Part shown: piece by piece, positions 17,818-25,392 of the stretch
Position numbering within the stretch: the first letter of the stretch is position 1
How the letters are laid out: every line of letters starts with the position of its first letter
From: Flavobacterium zhairuonense
GTDB lineage: Bacteria > Bacteroidota > Bacteroidia > Flavobacteriales > Flavobacteriaceae
Length of the DNA: 64,000 nucleotides
Direction: 5' to 3'
Assembly: GCF_004352915.1 (NCBI RefSeq)
Contig: NZ_SJSY01000070.1
Span: 124,001 to 188,000 of the forward strand
Position numbers and translations under genes: made by a program
Notes under the pieces: model-generated
Seen by the model: the letters and a program-made list of their open reading frames with translations, nothing else
Databases searched by the model: none
Told to the model about the DNA's origin: nothing

Positions 17818-17975
17818 GTAAGATTGGAGCAAGAGCCAAAGGTTCAACCAATACTGGTATTGTTGGACTTTAATCCATTTTAAAAACGAATGTATTAACG
17901 TGGAAATTTGTTTCGTAAAAATTATTATCTAAATTGGACTGAAGTCCAGCTCTACAATATTGGTCATTCCTTCGG
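17818..17975. repeat. Degraded inverted-repeat region
   Basis: CCAATACTGGTATTGTTGGA and TGGACTGAAGTCCAGCTC / TACAATATTGG form imperfect inverted arms. CAGCTCTACAATAT is the inverse of a stretch at 10671-10684, so two spacers share a repeat fragment. Confidence 0.5.
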
Positions 17976-18003
17976 AATTTTCGTTTTCATTGAAATGAAA
18001 ATT

Positions 18004-18447
18004 TTATTTCAGATCCTTCTTAATCACCAAATATTTCAAATCGGTTTTTCCTGCATTACTGATTCCGTGTTCTGCATTTGGAGGGCAATATAAACTTGTG
18101 TTTGGCCCCACAACAACTGTTTTTCCATCCAAGAAAAAAGAAGCTGAACCTTCAAGAATATAAAAGAATTCTTCTTCCGGATGATGATGTGGTGCGTGTG
18201 TCGATTTTCCTGGTTCAACTATACTCATTTTCAAGGTATTTTCCTGAGTGAAGTTCTTGTCGGCAAACCAATATTGATAACCAACTTTTGTTTTTGTCGC
18301 TTTATTTAAATCAAAATGATTGACGCAGTTTTCGATTGTGTATTGTGGTTCTGATGGAGTTTTTTCTTTTTTTATTTCCTGTGCATTTACAGCTTGTTGC
18401 ATGAATAACGCAATAATTGGAATGGTGATGGTTGATGCTAGTTTCAT
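18004..18447 (-). CDS. Exported cupin-domain protein
   Basis: This 147-residue protein has a signal peptide (MKLASTITIPIIALFMQQAVNAQ) followed by one cupin domain: STHAPHHHPEEEFFYILEGS holds the His/Glu metal ligands and LYCPPNAEHGI the second motif. The frame is open from 18537, but the ATG at 18447 begins a well-formed signal peptide and is preferred. It is probably periplasmic. Being next to the DUF1080 protein and the SMP-30-like lactonase at 18608 suggests a sugar-acid or keto-sugar context, which is inference. Confidence 0.82.
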   Translation of the reverse strand: MKLASTITIPIIALFMQQAVNAQEIKKEKTPSEPQYTIENCVNHFDLNKATKTKVGYQYWFADKNFTQENTLKMSIVEPGKSTHAPHHHPEEEFFYILEGSASFFLDGKTVVVGPNTSLYCPPNAEHGISNAGKTDLKYLVIKKDLK

Positions 18448-18607
18448 TTTCTTTTTTTTTGTAATGTTACGAAAAAATGCTTTTTGATAAATTGAGATCA
18501 AAAGAAATTCTTCAATTACAAGGAAATTTGAATCCAACTTTGCAGAATATCAGAAATAAAAACTACTTTTAAAACCGCTTCAAAGGCAACTTTTAAATCT
18601 TATTATA

Positions 18608-19522
18608 ATGACTCAATTCCAACTTAAAATAAAATCACTCTTTTTATTTTTTATTACTTTAAATTTTATATCTGCCCAGACATCAAAAGAAAAAAGCCAA
18701 ACTTTAATAGCAAAAGGCGCAGTTCTCACAAAACTATCCGATCAATTCAGTTTTACAGAAGGGCCAGCTTCAGATAAGAAAGGAAATATTTATTTTACAG
18801 ATCAGCCTAATAATCGAATCATGAAATGGTCGGTTAATGGCGAACTTTCTGTTTTTATGGAAAATGCAGGAAGAGCCAACGGAATGTATTTTGATCATGA
18901 AGGCAACCTTTTGGCTTGCGCCGATGAAAAAAATGAGCTTTGGAAAATAGACAAAAACAAAAACCATTCTGTATTACTAAACAACTTCGAAGGAAAAAGA
19001 CTGAATGGCCCTAATGATCTTTGGGTCGATCCAAAAGGTGGCATCTATTTTACAGATCCTTTTTACCAAAGAGATTACTGGAAACATACCTCTAAAGAAA
19101 TAGAGAAAGAGTGTGTTTACTATTTATCTCCAGATAAATCCAAAATAATCAACGTTGGAAATGACCTTGTAAAACCTAATGGCATTATTGGAACTTCGGA
19201 TGGGAAAACCTTATATGTAGCTGATATAGGAGCAAATAAAACATACGCTTATACCATCGAAAGTAACGGTTCTTTAGGCAAAAAAACGCTTTTTACTGAA
19301 TCAGGTTCAGATGGAATGACAATAGACGAGTTCGGCAACATTTACTTATGCGGAAAAGGAGTTACGATATTCAATCCACAAGGAGAAAAAATAGCTCATA
19401 TTGATGTTCCTGAACCATGGACAGCTAATATTTGTTTTGGAGGTAAAAAATTTAAAACATTATTTATTACTGCAAGTAAAAGTGTTTATACATTAGAAAT
19501 GAATGTTCGGGGAATGAAATAA
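18608..19522 (+). CDS. SMP-30/gluconolactonase-family secreted protein
   Basis: This 304-residue protein has a signal peptide (SLFLFFITLNFISAQ) and six-bladed propeller repeats typical of SMP-30/gluconolactonases: FSFTEGPASDKKGNIYFTDQ, LNGPNDLWVDPKGGIYFTDP, KPNGIIGTSDGKTLYVADIG and SDGMTIDEFGNIYLCGKG. The Glu in FTEGPA and the Asn/Asp in NGPND and SDGM match metal-ligand positions of the family. It probably opens a sugar lactone in the periplasm. It diverges from the cupin gene at 18447. Confidence 0.88.
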   Translation: MTQFQLKIKSLFLFFITLNFISAQTSKEKSQTLIAKGAVLTKLSDQFSFTEGPASDKKGNIYFTDQPNNRIMKWSVNGELSVFMENAGRANGMYFDHEGNLLACADEKNELWKIDKNKNHSVLLNNFEGKRLNGPNDLWVDPKGGIYFTDPFYQRDYWKHTSKEIEKECVYYLSPDKSKIINVGNDLVKPNGIIGTSDGKTLYVADIGANKTYAYTIESNGSLGKKTLFTESGSDGMTIDEFGNIYLCGKGVTIFNPQGEKIAHIDVPEPWTANICFGGKKFKTLFITASKSVYTLEMNVRGMK

Positions 19523-19772
19523 TCGTTCCTATTTCTCTTGTTTATTTTTTGCCCTTATCAGAATTTTGATTGAAATTTTATTCGTTAATGAGAAAATCAG
19601 ACTTTTTTCAGAATCAAAAAACTTCAAAATCATCTTAATTTGATTCGGATTTAGTTTGAATTTTGCTTAAAATGAAATTTCACAAAAACACAAAACCTTT
19701 CGGAATATCTTATTTTAAAGGTGTTTTAGTTTTCTCTATGATTAAATAAGAAAATATTATGATAAAAATATT

Positions 19773-19801
19773 TTGTAATTCGAAAAACCGCCATACATTT
19801 G
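19773..19801 (+). promoter_or_regulatory. Bacteroidota-type promoter of the tetR gene
   Basis: TTG at 19773-19775 and TACATTTG at 19794-19801 are separated by 18 bp, a close match to the -33 TTG / -7 TAnnTTTG consensus. Operator A begins at the very next base, so bound regulator would cover the start site. Confidence 0.75.
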
Positions 19802-19824
19802 CCTAACAGTGTTAAACAATTTAA
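19802..19824. promoter_or_regulatory. TetR operator A (autoregulatory)
   Basis: This 23-bp site, with CCTAACAGTGTTA then AACAATTTAA, contains the dyad TAACAGTGTTA. It abuts the -7 box of the tetR promoter. Four further copies lie between tetR and the efflux operon. Confidence 0.78.
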
Positions 19825-19836
19825 TACTTAATCAAA

Positions 19837-20430
19837 ATGGCTAGTAAAGATCGAATTTTAAGACAAAAAGAAGAGACAAGAAGTAACATTCTTGGGGCTG
19901 CTTATGACATCGTGAAAGAAGACGGCTGGAATGGTTTGAGTATGCGCAAAATTGCTGACAGAATTGAATATACTGCCCCTATTATTTATGAATACTTTTC
20001 TAATAAAGATGCTATTTTGACTGAATTGACTGGTCAAGGGTTTATTAAACTGGCAAAAGAATTAGAAAAAGCAAAAGCAAAATTTGAAAAACCTGAAGAA
20101 CAATTAGAAGCCATGTGGATGGCGTATTGGGATTTTGCCTTTACAGATACCGAAATGTATCAGGTAATGTTTGGTGTTCAGATGAATTGCTGTTCGCAAC
20201 AATGTTCACTTTCAGATTCGCCTTATATGATGTTCACTGCAGTTATTGCTGAAGTCATGAAAAACAGCAATCCGGATGCGGAAATTATTAAACAAAAGTA
20301 TTTTACTTTCTTTTCTATTATTCATGGTTTGATTGCGATCAACATTATAAACCAAAATGGAGCATTAGAAAGTATCAACAATCAAATTTTGAAAGACGCT
20401 ATTGGCGGTATTATCAAATCAATACAATAA
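19837..20430 (+). CDS. TetR-family repressor of efflux operon 2
   Basis: This 197-residue regulator has an N-terminal HTH (about 15-62: RSNILGAAYDIVKEDGWNGL then SMRKIADRIEYTAPIIYEYF) and a helical C-terminal ligand domain with a WHG-type pattern. An unusual cysteine cluster, C118-C119-SQQ-C123, lies in the ligand domain and could respond to thiol-reactive drugs or metals (inference). It is immediately upstream of and codirectional with an RND operon, and identical 23-bp sites flank both its own promoter and the operon, so repression of both is likely. Confidence 0.92.
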   Translation: MASKDRILRQKEETRSNILGAAYDIVKEDGWNGLSMRKIADRIEYTAPIIYEYFSNKDAILTELTGQGFIKLAKELEKAKAKFEKPEEQLEAMWMAYWDFAFTDTEMYQVMFGVQMNCCSQQCSLSDSPYMMFTAVIAEVMKNSNPDAEIIKQKYFTFFSIIHGLIAINIINQNGALESINNQILKDAIGGIIKSIQ

Positions 20431-20447
20431 AAAAATTTTCGATTTCA

Positions 20448-20470
20448 CTTAACAGTGTAAAATAATTTAA
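20448..20470. promoter_or_regulatory. TetR operator B
   Basis: CTTAACAGTGTAAAATAATTT plus AA matches the 23-bp consensus at 19802. One dyad position differs (GTGTAA for GTGTTA). Confidence 0.72.
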
Positions 20471-20505
20471 GGACAATTTAAAAATCCTTTTTTTTGGAAG
20501 TTTTA

Positions 20506-20528
20506 CTTAACACTGTTAGAAAATTTAA
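20506..20528. promoter_or_regulatory. TetR operator C
   Basis: CTTAACACTGTTAG then AAAATTTAA. The dyad TAACACTGTTA is intact with C as central base in place of G. Confidence 0.72.
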
Positions 20529-20559
20529 TTAACGTAATTCGAGTTTTTTTACTCTTTTA

Positions 20560-20582
20560 CTTAACAGTGATAAATAATTTAA
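20560..20582. promoter_or_regulatory. TetR operator D
   Basis: CTTAACAGTGATA then AATAATTTAA. One dyad position differs (GTGATA). Confidence 0.72.
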
Positions 20583-20638
20583 TACCGATTCAAAACAGAA
20601 TCAAAAACAGCTAAAAAAAGCAAACTTGCGCACTTAAA

Positions 20639-20661
20639 CTTAACAACGTTAGATAATTTAA
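20639..20661. promoter_or_regulatory. TetR operator E
   Basis: CTTAACAACGTTAG then ATAATTTAA. It has a perfect inner palindrome AACGTT and lies 81 nt before the chosen adaptor start. A start at 20673 would leave almost no leader after this operator. Confidence 0.72.
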
Positions 20662-20741
20662 TTAAATTAATTATGAATCCTGAGAATGTCAGAATGCAAA
20701 AGATTTTAAAACAAATGAATGTCCAACAAATTAAAACCAAT

Positions 20742-21890
20742 ATGAAAATGAAAAATGTAATTATAACCAGCTTTATTCTGGCATTAGTACTAAGCAGCTG
20801 TGCTGATAAAAATCAGACGCCTGCTGCTCCGCCTCCACCGGTTTTACCTGTGGCAGCAATCACAAGCGCTAACACAACTACTGACGCTGAATATCCTGCT
20901 TCTATACAAGGTACTGTTGACGTTGAAATTCGTCCGCAAGTAAGCGGAAACCTTGAAAGAGTATATGTTGATGAAGGTGCTTATGTAACAAAAGGTCAAA
21001 CTTTATTCAAAATAAACGAACGCCCTTTCCGTGAACAATTGAATAATGCTTTAGCAAATCTTCACGCAGCTGAGGCGGCATTGATCAACGCTAACTTAGA
21101 AGTTGATAAATTGACTCCATTAGTTCAAAACAAAGTAGTTTCAGATTATCAATTAAAAACGGCTAAAGCTTCTCAAAAAATTGCTGCTGCAAATATCGAA
21201 CAAGCAAAAGCAATGGTGGGTTCTGCTAGAATTAATTTAGGATATACTACAGTAACAGCTCCAGTTAGCGGGTACATTGGAAGATTGCCTAAAAAACAAG
21301 GAAGTTTAGTTTCGGCTACAGATGTTGAGCCTTTGACAAACCTTTCAGATGTTCATGAAGTTTTTGCTTACTTCTCTCTTGGAGAAACTGATTTCATCAA
21401 TTTCAAAGCACAATATGCAGGAAGTACAATTGGTGATAAAATCAGAAAACTGCCTCCTGTAACTTTAGTTTTGGCAGATAACAATGCCTATCCTCAAACC
21501 GGAAAAATTGATATGGTTGACGGTCAGTTTGACAAAACTACCGGAGCAATTACTGTAAGAGCAACTTTCCCAAATGCAAACGGAATTTTACGTTCTGGAA
21601 ATACAGGAAGAATCCGTTTAGGTGTTCAACATGACGATGCGATTTTAGTGCCGCAATCAGCTACAGTTGAAATGCAGGATAAAGTATTTGTCTTCACTGT
21701 AGGCAAAGACAACAAAGTCAGCAAAATGCCGATCACGATTGCTGGTAAAAACGGCACAAATTATCTAATCAAAGATGGTGTAAAATCTGGCGACCAAATC
21801 GTTTTGAGCGGTATTGACAAACTTCAGGAAGGACAGGTTATTCAGCCTGAGAAATCAACTAAAGTTGCCCAAGTAATTAATCAAAAATAA
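20742..21890 (+). CDS. RND efflux periplasmic adaptor lipoprotein (AcrA-like)
   Basis: This protein of about 382 residues has a lipobox (LALVLSSC, lipidated C20) and a proline-rich linker (AAPPPPVLP). Lipoyl halves (VDVEIRPQVSGNLERVYVDE and GYTTVTAPVSGYIGRLPKKQ) flank a long alpha-hairpin rich in Ala/Leu. Beta-barrel and membrane-proximal domains follow. The frame is open from 20673, but operator E lies 12 nt before that codon. The ATG at 20742 starts a proper MKMKNVIITS signal and is preferred. The pump gene follows after 11 bp. Confidence 0.92.
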   Translation: MKMKNVIITSFILALVLSSCADKNQTPAAPPPPVLPVAAITSANTTTDAEYPASIQGTVDVEIRPQVSGNLERVYVDEGAYVTKGQTLFKINERPFREQLNNALANLHAAEAALINANLEVDKLTPLVQNKVVSDYQLKTAKASQKIAAANIEQAKAMVGSARINLGYTTVTAPVSGYIGRLPKKQGSLVSATDVEPLTNLSDVHEVFAYFSLGETDFINFKAQYAGSTIGDKIRKLPPVTLVLADNNAYPQTGKIDMVDGQFDKTTGAITVRATFPNANGILRSGNTGRIRLGVQHDDAILVPQSATVEMQDKVFVFTVGKDNKVSKMPITIAGKNGTNYLIKDGVKSGDQIVLSGIDKLQEGQVIQPEKSTKVAQVINQK

Positions 21891-21901
21891 TAAAAACGAC
21901 A

Positions 21902-24900
21902 ATGTTCAAAATATTTATACAAAGACCTGTACTGGCAACCGTTATTTCCATTTTATTGGTGATTCTGGGAGTACTTGGCTTAACTAAATTGCCCTTACAG
22001 CAATTTCCTGATATTGCGCCACCATCGGTTTTGGTAACGGCGGTATATCCGGGAGCAAATGCAGAAACGGTTTTGCGTTCGGTTGCTCCTTCTTTAGAAG
22101 AATCTATAAATGGTGTAGAAAACATGACTTACATGAGTTCTACCGCAAGTAATGACGGTAGTTTGGCTATCACGGTGTTCTTCAAATTAGGAACTGATGC
22201 CGACCAAGCTGCAGTTAACGTTCAAAACAGAGTTGCTCAAGCAACAAGTCAGCTTCCGGCCGAAGTTGTACAGCAAGGTGTAATCACGGCGAAACAACAA
22301 AACAGTTTCATCATGGCCATTGGTATGTACACCGAAGATGAATCTAAATACGATCAGACTTTTGTTGCCAACTATGCACAAATTAATATTATTCCGGAAT
22401 TAAAACGTATTCCAGGTGTTGGTTCTGCCAGTATTTTTGGTGGTGTAAAAGACTATTCTATGCGTGTTTGGTTAAATCCAACGCAAATGTCGACTTACAA
22501 AATCACGCCAAACGAAATCATGAGCGCGATTCAAGACAAAAGTTTGGAAGCGGCTCCGGGTAAATTTGGTGAACGAAGCAAAGAAGTTTTTGAATATGTA
22601 ATCAAATACAAAGGAAAACTGACCAAACCTGAAGATTATGAAAACATAGCAATTCGTTCAAATCCTGACGGTTCTGTTCTTCACTTAAAAGATGTTGCGA
22701 GAGTTGAACTTGGTGCTTATTCTTATAACAGCTTAACGCGTTTAAACGGTAAAAAAGGAGTTGTAATTGGAGTTATTCAGTTAGCAGGTTCTAACTCAAA
22801 TGATATTCAGATTGCCATCAATAAAATGATGGAAAAAGCCTCTAAAGATTTCCCTAAAGGAATAAAACATAATATTTTCTATAGTACAAAAGTATCGCTG
22901 GATCAATCTATTGAACAGGTTGAACACACTTTGTTAGAAGCTTTTATACTAGTATTTATTGTGGTATTTATTTTCCTTCAGGATTTTAGATCAACATTAA
23001 TCCCGGCTATTGCTGTACCTGTAGCAATTTTAGGAACGTTCTTCTTCATGCAGTTATTCGGATTCTCGATCAACCTTCTAACGCTTTTCGCATTAATTCT
23101 GGCGATTGGTATTGTGGTGGATGACGCGATTGTCGTAGTAGAAGCCGTGCATGCGAAAATGGAACATAAACATTTGTCTCCAAAAGTAGCCACACATGAA
23201 GCGATGCACGAAATAACGGGTGCTATTATCTCGATTACGTTGGTAATGGCTGCTGTATTCCTGCCGGTTGGTTTTATGGAAGGCTCTACGGGAGTTTTCT
23301 ATCGTCAGTTTGCCTTTACTATGGCAATTGCAATTGTAATTTCGGCTGTTAATGCCTTGACATTATCACCAGCACTTGCTGCATTATTTTTGAAAGATAA
23401 TCACGGTGCTCATGATGCAAATGCGCCTTATGTGAAAAAAGGATTTAAAGAGAAATTCTTTACCGCTTTCAACAGCAGTTTTGAATCGCTTACTAATCGT
23501 TACGTGGGCGGAATTAAATTCTTAATCAGAAAAAAATGGTTGAGTTTGGGCGGATTAGCTGCAATTACTATAGCAACTGTTTTATTGGTAAAAACAACTC
23601 CAGCAGGATTTATTCCAACAGAAGATCAAGGATTTATTGCGATTGCAGTAAACACACCATCTGGAACATCTCTTGACGGAACTCAAAAAGTAATGACAGA
23701 AGCTGAAAATACTTTAAGAGGTTTAGATGCGTCACGATTTGTAACCGCAATTTCAGGTTTCAACTTATTGACAAATTCTACGAGTCCGTCTTCAGCAGTA
23801 GTTTTCGTATTGCTTAAACCAAATGAAGACCGTGGCGAAGTGAAAAACATCGAGGATATTATGAACCAAGTTCGTGGAAAATTGGGTAGTATTTCAGGCG
23901 GAAGCTTCTTCGTTTTCAGTTTCCCAACTGTTCCCGGATTTAGTAATGTTGAAGCTTTAGATTTAGTGCTTCAGGATAAAACCGGAGGAAAACTGGATAA
24001 ATTCAGTGGAATTTCTCAGAATTTCATTGGAGAATTAATGAAACGCCCAGAAATTGCTGTAGCCTTTACCAGTTTCAAAGCCGATTATCCACAATTACAA
24101 TTGGATATCAATGATGAAAAGGCAAATCAGTTAGGCGTAAATGTAAAAGACATTTTACAAACGATGCAAACTTATTTTGGTAGTGCTCAGGCTTCCGATT
24201 TTAATAGATTCGGAAAATATTACCGAGTTGTAGTTCAGGCTGATATTGCAGACAGAGCTGATCCATCATCAATTGACAGAGTTTTTGTAAAAAACAAAAC
24301 AGGCGAAATGGTTCCGATAAACACTTTAGTAAAACTGACTCGTGTTTATGGATCTGAAACCGCTTCACGTTACAACTTGTTCAACTCAATTTCGATTAAT
24401 GCGATTCCGAAACCTGGATTTAGTTCTGGAGACGCTATTAAAGCAATTGAAGAAGTTGCAGCACAACAGCTTCCTGCAGGTTATGGTTATGAATTTTCAG
24501 GACAAACTCGCGAAGAGATTTCTTCTGGAGGACAGTCGGCAACAATTTTCTTGCTGTGTTTGATATTCGTCTATTTCTTACTTGCCGCACAGTATGAAAG
24601 TTATATTCTGCCATTGGCTGTAATCTTATCAATCCCTGCAGGTATTTTTGGAGTATTCGTAGCTATTGGCTTGACCGGAATTGAAAACAACATTTACGTT
24701 CAGGTTGCACTTGTCATGCTGATTGGACTTCTCGCTAAAAATGCCATTTTGATTGTGGAGTTTGCGGTACAGAAACGAAAATCAGGACAAGCTTTGGTTA
24801 AAGCTTCAATAGAAGCTGCAAAATTACGTTTGCGACCAATTATCATGACTTCCCTAGCCTTTGTGGTTGGTTTAGTGCCAATGATGAGTGCCAAAGGACC

Positions 24901-25066
24901 ATCGGCACAAGGAAATCATTCGATTAGTATTGGAGCAGCGGGCGGAATGCTTTCTGGAGTAATTCTAGGATTATTTATTATTCCGGTTTTATTCATCGTA
25001 TTCCAGCATTTACAAGAAAAAGTTACTGGAAAACCAGTAGCCGTAATTCATAATGAAGAAAAATAA
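21902..25066 (+). CDS. RND multidrug efflux pump, HAE-1 family (AcrB-like)
   Basis: This 1054-residue pump has the standard length and layout: TM1 (10-30), porter domain 1, TM2-6 (about 340-500), porter domain 2, TM7-12 (about 870-1035). The proton-relay motif IGIVVDDAIVVVEAVH contains D407-D408, the same numbering as AcrB. TM10 carries K in GLLAKNAILIVEFAVQKRKS. It should form a tripartite pump with the adaptor at 20742 and channel at 25393, and is likely controlled by the TetR repressor. Its stop codon abuts the ATG of a 37-residue membrane ORF. Confidence 0.95.
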   Translation: MFKIFIQRPVLATVISILLVILGVLGLTKLPLQQFPDIAPPSVLVTAVYPGANAETVLRSVAPSLEESINGVENMTYMSSTASNDGSLAITVFFKLGTDADQAAVNVQNRVAQATSQLPAEVVQQGVITAKQQNSFIMAIGMYTEDESKYDQTFVANYAQINIIPELKRIPGVGSASIFGGVKDYSMRVWLNPTQMSTYKITPNEIMSAIQDKSLEAAPGKFGERSKEVFEYVIKYKGKLTKPEDYENIAIRSNPDGSVLHLKDVARVELGAYSYNSLTRLNGKKGVVIGVIQLAGSNSNDIQIAINKMMEKASKDFPKGIKHNIFYSTKVSLDQSIEQVEHTLLEAFILVFIVVFIFLQDFRSTLIPAIAVPVAILGTFFFMQLFGFSINLLTLFALILAIGIVVDDAIVVVEAVHAKMEHKHLSPKVATHEAMHEITGAIISITLVMAAVFLPVGFMEGSTGVFYRQFAFTMAIAIVISAVNALTLSPALAALFLKDNHGAHDANAPYVKKGFKEKFFTAFNSSFESLTNRYVGGIKFLIRKKWLSLGGLAAITIATVLLVKTTPAGFIPTEDQGFIAIAVNTPSGTSLDGTQKVMTEAENTLRGLDASRFVTAISGFNLLTNSTSPSSAVVFVLLKPNEDRGEVKNIEDIMNQVRGKLGSISGGSFFVFSFPTVPGFSNVEALDLVLQDKTGGKLDKFSGISQNFIGELMKRPEIAVAFTSFKADYPQLQLDINDEKANQLGVNVKDILQTMQTYFGSAQASDFNRFGKYYRVVVQADIADRADPSSIDRVFVKNKTGEMVPINTLVKLTRVYGSETASRYNLFNSISINAIPKPGFSSGDAIKAIEEVAAQQLPAGYGYEFSGQTREEISSGGQSATIFLLCLIFVYFLLAAQYESYILPLAVILSIPAGIFGVFVAIGLTGIENNIYVQVALVMLIGLLAKNAILIVEFAVQKRKSGQALVKASIEAAKLRLRPIIMTSLAFVVGLVPMMSAKGPSAQGNHSISIGAAGGMLSGVILGLFIIPVLFIVFQHLQEKVTGKPVAVIHNEEK

Positions 25067-25180
25067 ATGGAAAACTATATAACAACAATTCTTGTAGCCA
25101 TAATATTTGGCATCGGATATATATCGTACAGAATCTCAAAAGATCTTGAAACGAAAAAAGATGTTTGCACAGAAATTTAA
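25067..25180 (+). CDS. 37-residue single-TM peptide fused to the pump operon
   Basis: The peptide begins MENYITTILVAIIFGIGYIS. It has one hydrophobic segment (about 5-21), then YRISKDLETKKDV with a single Cys near the end, a charge pattern predicting N-outside, C-inside insertion. Its ATG directly follows the pump TAA with no spacing, implying translational coupling. Family knowledge: AcrZ is a small single-TM partner of AcrB in enterobacteria. No sequence homology is claimed; position and architecture only. It could alternatively be a chance ORF, but the clean TM, tight coupling and basic flank argue for a real gene. Confidence 0.62.
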   Translation: MENYITTILVAIIFGIGYISYRISKDLETKKDVCTEI

Positions 25181-25209
25181 TCTGTTAATGAGGTTAAATA
25201 AAATATTTT

Positions 25210-25343
25210 AACACATAGAGACATAGAATAATATGTCTAAAAAGAGATTAGAAGAAACTTGTTTCAACACATAGAAAACTATGTGAATTTAAAATAAGTG
25301 AAACGCCTTTTTCAAATCCCAAAAAACTATTTCTCTATGTGTT
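25210..25343 (+). repeat. Palindrome-bounded intergenic element, copy 3
   Basis: This 134-bp copy has arms AACACATAGAGACATAG and CTATTTCTCTATGTGTT (16 of 17 paired). Inside are GAAACTTGTTTC, CACATAGAAAACTATGTG and the core AAGTGAAACGCCTT. It begins 30 nt after the micro-ORF stop and ends 50 nt before the outer-membrane factor ATG, inside the operon. Confidence 0.88.
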
Positions 25344-25392
25344 TAAAAAAAATTACACCCAAACGGGTTAAAGGAATTTTAATAAAAAGACA

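Larger units (their letters stand above)
19523..19836. other. Spacer upstream of tetR
   Basis: This 314-bp AT-rich spacer has no gene. Its last 64 bp carry the tetR promoter and operator A; the rest shows nothing recognisable. Confidence 0.6.
20431..20741. promoter_or_regulatory. Regulatory spacer with four-operator array
   Basis: This 311-bp region between tetR and the adaptor gene carries four copies of the same 23-bp motif at 20448, 20506, 20560 and 20639 (spacings 58, 54 and 79 bp). No -7 box as good as the tetR one is visible, so the exact promoter is not assigned. No gene is seen in it. Confidence 0.7.

Noticed and set aside
20639..20661. Replication iterons
   Set aside because: The repeats flank a tetR gene and its divergent target promoters and have a dyad; no replication gene or DnaA-box cluster is present.
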